8,960 nucleotides of DNA from Methanobrevibacter sp. (GTDB taxonomy: Archaea > Methanobacteriota > Methanobacteria > Methanobacteriales > Methanobacteriaceae), in contig JAGCLR010000031.1 of assembly GCA_017646885.1 (NCBI GenBank), positions 1 to 8,960 of the forward strand, in the 5' to 3' direction. Shown piece by piece: positions 6,497 through 8,960 of the stretch. Every line of letters starts with the position of its first letter. Position 1 is the stretch's first letter. The notes below the pieces were generated by a model. It did not search any database, was not told where the DNA came from, and saw only the letters and a program-made list of their open reading frames with translations. The translations under genes were made by a program, and so were the position numbers.

Positions 6497-6522
6497 TTAG
6501 TTTATTGAAAAGAATATAAAAA
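6497..6522 (-). promoter_or_regulatory. Promoter of flavoprotein copy 2 (leaderless)
   Basis: The minus strand reads TTTTTATATT at 6522-6513, centred about 25 bases from the start codon at 6492, predicting a leaderless mRNA. AATAAACTAA (6506-6497) lies at the same offset as in copy 1. There is no ribosome binding site. Confidence 0.6.
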
Positions 6523-6528
6523 GAGAGC

Positions 6529-6546
6529 AGTAATTATAGAATTACT
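6529..6546. promoter_or_regulatory. Candidate operator B, AGTAA-N8-TTACT
   Basis: AGTAATTATAGAATTACT is a palindrome with 7-bp arms and a 4-base centre, lying just upstream of the TATA box of flavoprotein copy 2. It is 37 bases from the start codon, exactly the distance of operator A from its gene. Confidence 0.6.
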
Positions 6547-6586
6547 ATAAAAAAACAGATTATTTAAAAAAATATAAAAAGAAAAC

Positions 6587-6604
6587 AACAATTATAGAAT
6601 TATT
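6587..6604. promoter_or_regulatory. Degenerate operator copy C
   Basis: AACAATTATAGAATTATT keeps the centre AATTATAGAATT of operator B, but the outer bases of both arms have changed. It lies 58 bp further upstream inside the duplicated segment. Confidence 0.35.
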
Positions 6605-6645
6605 ATAAGGATGAAATCTTGATATATGGATAATTGGGAATATAA

Positions 6646-6669
6646 ATGAAAAAAGAATTAAAAAGACAA
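6646..6669 (-). terminator. T-rich terminator of hxlR
   Basis: Directly after the TAG stop the minus strand reads TTGTCTTTTTAATTCTTTTTTC: two T-runs and no clear stem, a typical archaeal terminator. Confidence 0.5.
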
Positions 6670-7050
6670 CTATTCAAGTTCAAAAGCGTTTTTATACTCT
6701 TTTAAAATGCTTTCAATTTGAGAATCATCATATCCAACAAGATTCAATTCATTGAAATAATAAGAAGTAATTTCATATAGTATCCTATTGGTTTTTTTGC
6801 CTTTTTCAGTTAATGAATATTCTGTTTTTAATTTAGGGCCATCATCAATAACTGTTTTTATAATCAAATCGTTTTCTTCCATATATTTTAAGGTTTCGGC
6901 CAATATATGATTACTGATTGTAGGATTAGCTTTTTTAAATTCAGAAAAATGTTTCATGCCTCTAAAAATATTAGATAAAATACAAAAAATCCATTTTCTA
7001 TTAAAAAAATCCAAAGTAGATCCAATAGGGCAAATATTATTTTCAATCAT
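6670..7050 (-). CDS. HxlR-family winged-helix transcriptional regulator
   Basis: This is a 126-residue DNA-binding protein. It shows the HxlR layout: N-terminal CPIGSTLDFFNRKW (7-20) with the family's redox-type cysteine Cys7, a helix-turn-helix HFSEFKKANPTISNHILAETLKYMEEN (34-60), and the wing ending in YSLTEKGKK (78-86), then a dimerisation helix. In bacterial relatives YodB and CatR the equivalent cysteine senses quinones and diamide, and these repressors control flavin reductases. The frame is open to a TTG at 7077, adding nine residues. I chose ATG 7050 because the family starts a few residues before the cysteine, and the palindrome 7094-7111 plus a TATA-like TTTTAAAAA just inside it then sit at normal promoter distance. 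It is transcribed separately from, and divergently to, frnE. Targets are inferred to be itself, both flavoproteins and perhaps frnE. Confidence 0.88.
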   Translation of the reverse strand: MIENNICPIGSTLDFFNRKWIFCILSNIFRGMKHFSEFKKANPTISNHILAETLKYMEENDLIIKTVIDDGPKLKTEYSLTEKGKKTNRILYEITSYYFNELNLVGYDDSQIESILKEYKNAFELE

Positions 7051-7093
7051 ATTATCAAAACAAAATTTAATTTTCAATGAGTATTTTTAAAAT

Positions 7094-7111
7094 AGTAACT
7101 TTAAAATTACT
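7094..7111. promoter_or_regulatory. Candidate operator D in the hxlR/frnE divergent region
   Basis: AGTAACTTTAAAATTACT matches operator B at 15 of 18 bases; the arms extend to TAGTAA / TTACTA. It lies just upstream of the TATA-like sequence of hxlR, the same place as in the flavoprotein promoters, and about 20 bp upstream of the frnE TATA region. Autoregulation of hxlR is the simplest reading. Confidence 0.55.
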
Positions 7112-7133
7112 AATTCGTTTATTAATTAAATAT

Positions 7134-7154
7134 TGTATATATACATTTATATAA
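7134..7154 (+). promoter_or_regulatory. TATA region of frnE
   Basis: This holds the perfect 12-bp palindrome TGTATATATACA (7134-7145) followed by TTTATATAA (7146-7154). The first fits better as the TATA box, because the second would start transcription downstream of the ribosome binding site GAGGCGAT (7163-7170). A palindromic TATA could also be a regulator site. Confidence 0.45.
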
Positions 7155-7173
7155 TTTTTCAAGAGGCGATAAA

Positions 7174-7902
7174 ATGAAAATCACATACTGGAGCGATTTC
7201 GCTTGTCCATACTGTTACATTGGGAATACAAGATTAAAAAAAACCATTAAGGATTTAGGATTAGAAAATGAAGTGGAATTTGATACTCGTGCTTTTGAAT
7301 TAGACCAAAACGCGCCTAAAGATGTTGAATCCACAACTGTTGAAAGATTTGCAGTTAAATATGGATTATCATTAAATGATGCGGAAAAAGAAGTGAGCAA
7401 TATTTCCAGATTAGGCATTGAAGAAGGAATAGACTTTAAATATTCAAGCACATTATATACAAATACTCGTGATGCACATAGGTTGATGAAATTTGCACAA
7501 AGCAAAGGAGACGCAAATCTTGTTGAAAAATTAGGCAATTCATTATTTGATGCATATTTTACTAAAAATTTGAAATTAGCTGATAAAGATGTGCTATTAA
7601 ACATCTGCGATGAAATAGGATTAAATAGAGAGGAAAGTGAAGAAGTCTTAAACACAGACCTTTATAATAAGGAAGTTGAAAAAGATGAAGAAATAGCATT
7701 GATGGGCGGCATACATGCAGTACCATTCTATTTATTAGATGAAAAGTATTCTATCCCTGGTGCATTATCCTATGAAGATTTTAAAAAAGTTTTGAAACAG
7801 ATAAGTGATGAAAATAAAGAAAATGCAATTAAAGAAAATGAAAAGAAAAAAGATGGAAATAAAGATGTTGATAGCTGTAAAGATGGAGTTTGCAGGATTT
7901 AA
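7174..7902 (+). CDS. FrnE-like DsbA-family disulfide oxidoreductase
   Basis: This is a 242-residue thioredoxin-fold protein of the DsbA / FrnE / HCCA-isomerase-like family. It begins with a beta strand leading into the active site CPYC (11-14), has a helical insertion (about 50-170), and the conserved cis-proline loop HAVPFYLL (181-188). No signal peptide or membrane segment is present, so it acts in the cytosol, unlike classical periplasmic DsbA. The tail is a Lys/Glu/Asn-rich linker (about 212-232) ending in SCKDGVCRI, giving Cys235-X4-Cys240. A C-terminal CX4C in addition to CXXC is described for Deinococcus radiodurans FrnE, an oxidative-stress protein. The start is fixed by GAGGCGAT three bases ahead of the ATG. 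It faces away from hxlR across a shared promoter region, and the UPF0173 gene follows 21 bp downstream. The client thiols are unknown. Confidence 0.9.
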   Translation: MKITYWSDFACPYCYIGNTRLKKTIKDLGLENEVEFDTRAFELDQNAPKDVESTTVERFAVKYGLSLNDAEKEVSNISRLGIEEGIDFKYSSTLYTNTRDAHRLMKFAQSKGDANLVEKLGNSLFDAYFTKNLKLADKDVLLNICDEIGLNREESEEVLNTDLYNKEVEKDEEIALMGGIHAVPFYLLDEKYSIPGALSYEDFKKVLKQISDENKENAIKENEKKKDGNKDVDSCKDGVCRI

Positions 7903-7923
7903 GATAAAAATAAGGTGAATTGA

Positions 7924-8625
7924 ATGAAATTAAAATGGTTAGGGCATTCTGCATTTGAATTGATAAGAAATGATGGGCTGAACATTTTAGTCGACCCATT
8001 CATTCAAGGAAATCCAAGCTGCCCGATTTCAATTAATGAATTGAATCCGGACATCATATGCATTACACATGCACATGGAGACCATTTCGGGGATGCAATT
8101 GAAATAGCTAGAAACACAAACGCATTGGTTATCTCAAATTATGAAATATCCCAATATTTGCAAAAAAGGGGAATTCGCTCATTAGGAATTAATTATGGCA
8201 GCGAAATTTCCATAGATCATATGAGCATTAGAATGCTTGATGCAAGGCATACATCCTCTTACGACTTTGAAGGGGATATTAAATATGCTGGAAATCCTGG
8301 AAGTTTCCTATTTGACTTCAAAAATGACATTAAGATTTTTCATGCAGGGGACACTGGATTATTCTCTGATTTAAAATTTGTAGTTGGGGAAATATATAAA
8401 CCTGATATTGCATTGCTGCCAATAGGAAACCTATTTACAATGGACCCAAAAGAAGCTTCAATAGCTGCAAAATGGATTAATCCAAAAATAGTGATTCCTA
8501 TGCATTACAATACATTTCCTTCAATTAAACAGGACGGAAATTACTTTATGCAATTGGTTAAAAATGAAAACCCAAACTGCAAAACATTAATTTTAAAACC
8601 TCTTGAAACTTATGAAACTAAGTAA
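7924..8625 (+). CDS. UPF0173 family metal-dependent hydrolase (metallo-beta-lactamase fold)
   Basis: This is a 233-residue cytosolic protein with the metallo-beta-lactamase fold. Metal ligands are visible in order: THAHGDH (48-54) giving His49, His51, Asp53 and His54; His109 in ARHTSS; HAGDTG (140-145) with Asp143; and His194 in PMHYNTFP. The short length, the start MKLKWLGHSAF and the PMHYNTFP end mark the UPF0173 (YtkL-like) group, which is common in archaea and Firmicutes. Its substrate is not established to my knowledge; hydrolysis of an ester, thioester or phosphoester is possible. AGGTGA (7913-7918) precedes the ATG by five bases. With only 21 bp after frnE and no terminator between, the two are probably co-transcribed, which suggests a link to detoxification or thiol stress. 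It ends convergent with rnpB. Confidence 0.9.
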   Translation: MKLKWLGHSAFELIRNDGLNILVDPFIQGNPSCPISINELNPDIICITHAHGDHFGDAIEIARNTNALVISNYEISQYLQKRGIRSLGINYGSEISIDHMSIRMLDARHTSSYDFEGDIKYAGNPGSFLFDFKNDIKIFHAGDTGLFSDLKFVVGEIYKPDIALLPIGNLFTMDPKEASIAAKWINPKIVIPMHYNTFPSIKQDGNYFMQLVKNENPNCKTLILKPLETYETK

Positions 8626-8651
8626 AAAAAGAGAGTATTAAAAGAGATATT

Positions 8652-8658
8652 AAAAAAA
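8652..8658 (-). terminator. T-run downstream of rnpB
   Basis: The minus strand has seven T here, about 70-75 bases after the conserved 3' block of the RNase P RNA, with a second run of seven T at 8630-8624. Either could end the rnpB transcript before processing. The palindrome TGGAATTCCA (8663-8672) lies just ahead of the first. Confidence 0.4.
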
Positions 8659-8719
8659 GAAATGGAATTCCAATTAGCATTTAAACTATTTTGATCAAGG
8701 TTCTATGGACTAAATCCAA

Positions 8720-8960
8720 GACTTGTAATGGTATGCCGAGAGTAACCCACATTCTGTTTTATACAGCATTCATCTTAGCGAACTACTCTGCTTCCCTTAG
8801 AGGTCATCAGCATATTTGTTCTTGCATCCTGTAGATTGGCCGTTTCACCGATTCCTTTAATGTCCATCAGTCAAGCATCATTGTCATCCATCAAAGGCCG
8901 TGTCGTTTCTGCTCCAGAGTCATACTTCTCAGCATAAGTCTTTCAACTTTACAGTCTATA
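8720..8960 (-). ncRNA. rnpB: RNase P RNA, 3' portion (5' end outside the window)
   Basis: This is the catalytic RNA of RNase P, which removes the 5' leader of precursor tRNAs. On the minus strand the archaeal conserved blocks appear in the right order: CAGAAACGACACGGCCT (8911-8895), GGTGAAACGGCC (8849-8838), CTAAGATGAATG within 8780-8761, and ACAGAATGTGGGTTAC (about 8757-8742), the 3' strand of helix P4. The 5' block (GAGGAAAGTCC type) and the 5' end lie beyond base 8960, so the gene is truncated by the window. The 3' end is approximate: P2 and P1 strands should follow the last block, but their partners are not visible. The set of blocks fits an archaeal type A RNA. There is no open frame of note on either strand here. 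Confidence 0.92.

Larger units (their letters stand above)
6513..6607. repeat. Duplicated promoter/operator segment, 58-bp spacing
   Basis: About 37 bases at 6513-6549 recur at 6571-6607: AATATAAAAAGA, then CA, then AATTATAGAATTA, then TATAA, with a few changes between. Each copy contains the TATA-like sequence and the palindrome. The proximal copy drives flavoprotein copy 2; the distal one may be an extra operator, a second promoter, or a relic of duplication. Confidence 0.7.

Noticed and set aside
7215..7655. 146-codon minus-strand frame inside frnE
   Set aside because: It is opposite a gene with clear active-site motifs; the product is Ser/Asn/Phe-rich with no recognisable domain, as expected of the complement of an AT-rich gene.
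4400..7902. Horizontally acquired island
   Set aside because: Base and codon character match the neighbouring biotin genes, and no integrase, tRNA or repeat boundary is seen. dnaK/dnaJ differ slightly, as expected of highly expressed genes.
8626..8719. Protein gene between UPF0173 and rnpB
   Set aside because: Short A-rich stretch with stops in all frames; it holds only T-runs on the minus strand and a 10-bp palindrome.

Overview
The window looks like a low-G+C methanogenic archaeon of the Methanobacteriales, most like Methanobrevibacter. The supporting signs are the archaeal conserved blocks of an RNase P RNA at the right end, AGGTGA-type ribosome binding sites, TATA-box promoters with very short or absent leaders, AT-rich intergenic DNA with T-run terminators, and protein families seen in these methanogens (BioW/BioF, HxlR, UPF0173). 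The genus is inferred from style; no database was searched.

Layout, left to right. (1) Bases 1-1850 hold the chaperone genes: the 3' end of dnaK, a strong terminator hairpin, a long AT-rich gap with two further large inverted repeats, then a complete dnaJ with its own terminator. (2) Bases 1850-4300 hold a biotin-precursor pair: bioW (pimeloyl-CoA synthetase), four 11-bp tandem repeats, then bioF (8-amino-7-oxononanoate synthase). (3) Bases 4300-4400 are a convergent gap containing a 30-bp sequence repeated at 54-bp spacing. (4) Bases 4400-7902 form a compact redox cluster. It has two tandem, separately promoted Old Yellow Enzyme (OYE)-like flavoproteins on the minus strand, an HxlR-family regulator with the family's N-terminal cysteine on the minus strand, and a divergent FrnE-type DsbA-fold oxidoreductase on the plus strand. 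(5) A UPF0173 metallo-beta-lactamase-fold hydrolase follows 21 bp after frnE and is probably co-transcribed. (6) The right edge is the 3' part of rnpB (RNase P RNA), minus strand, running out of the window.

The most interesting signal is in region 4. An 18-bp imperfect palindrome, AGTAA-N8-TTACT, occurs upstream of both flavoprotein genes at exactly the same distance from their start codons, and again in the hxlR/frnE divergent promoter region. A degenerate extra copy lies upstream of the second flavoprotein gene. This suggests that the HxlR protein controls itself, both flavoproteins and perhaps the disulfide oxidoreductase as one redox- or electrophile-responsive regulon. The two flavoproteins also have altered active sites and a shared C-terminal four-cysteine motif, so their chemistry may differ from classical OYEs.
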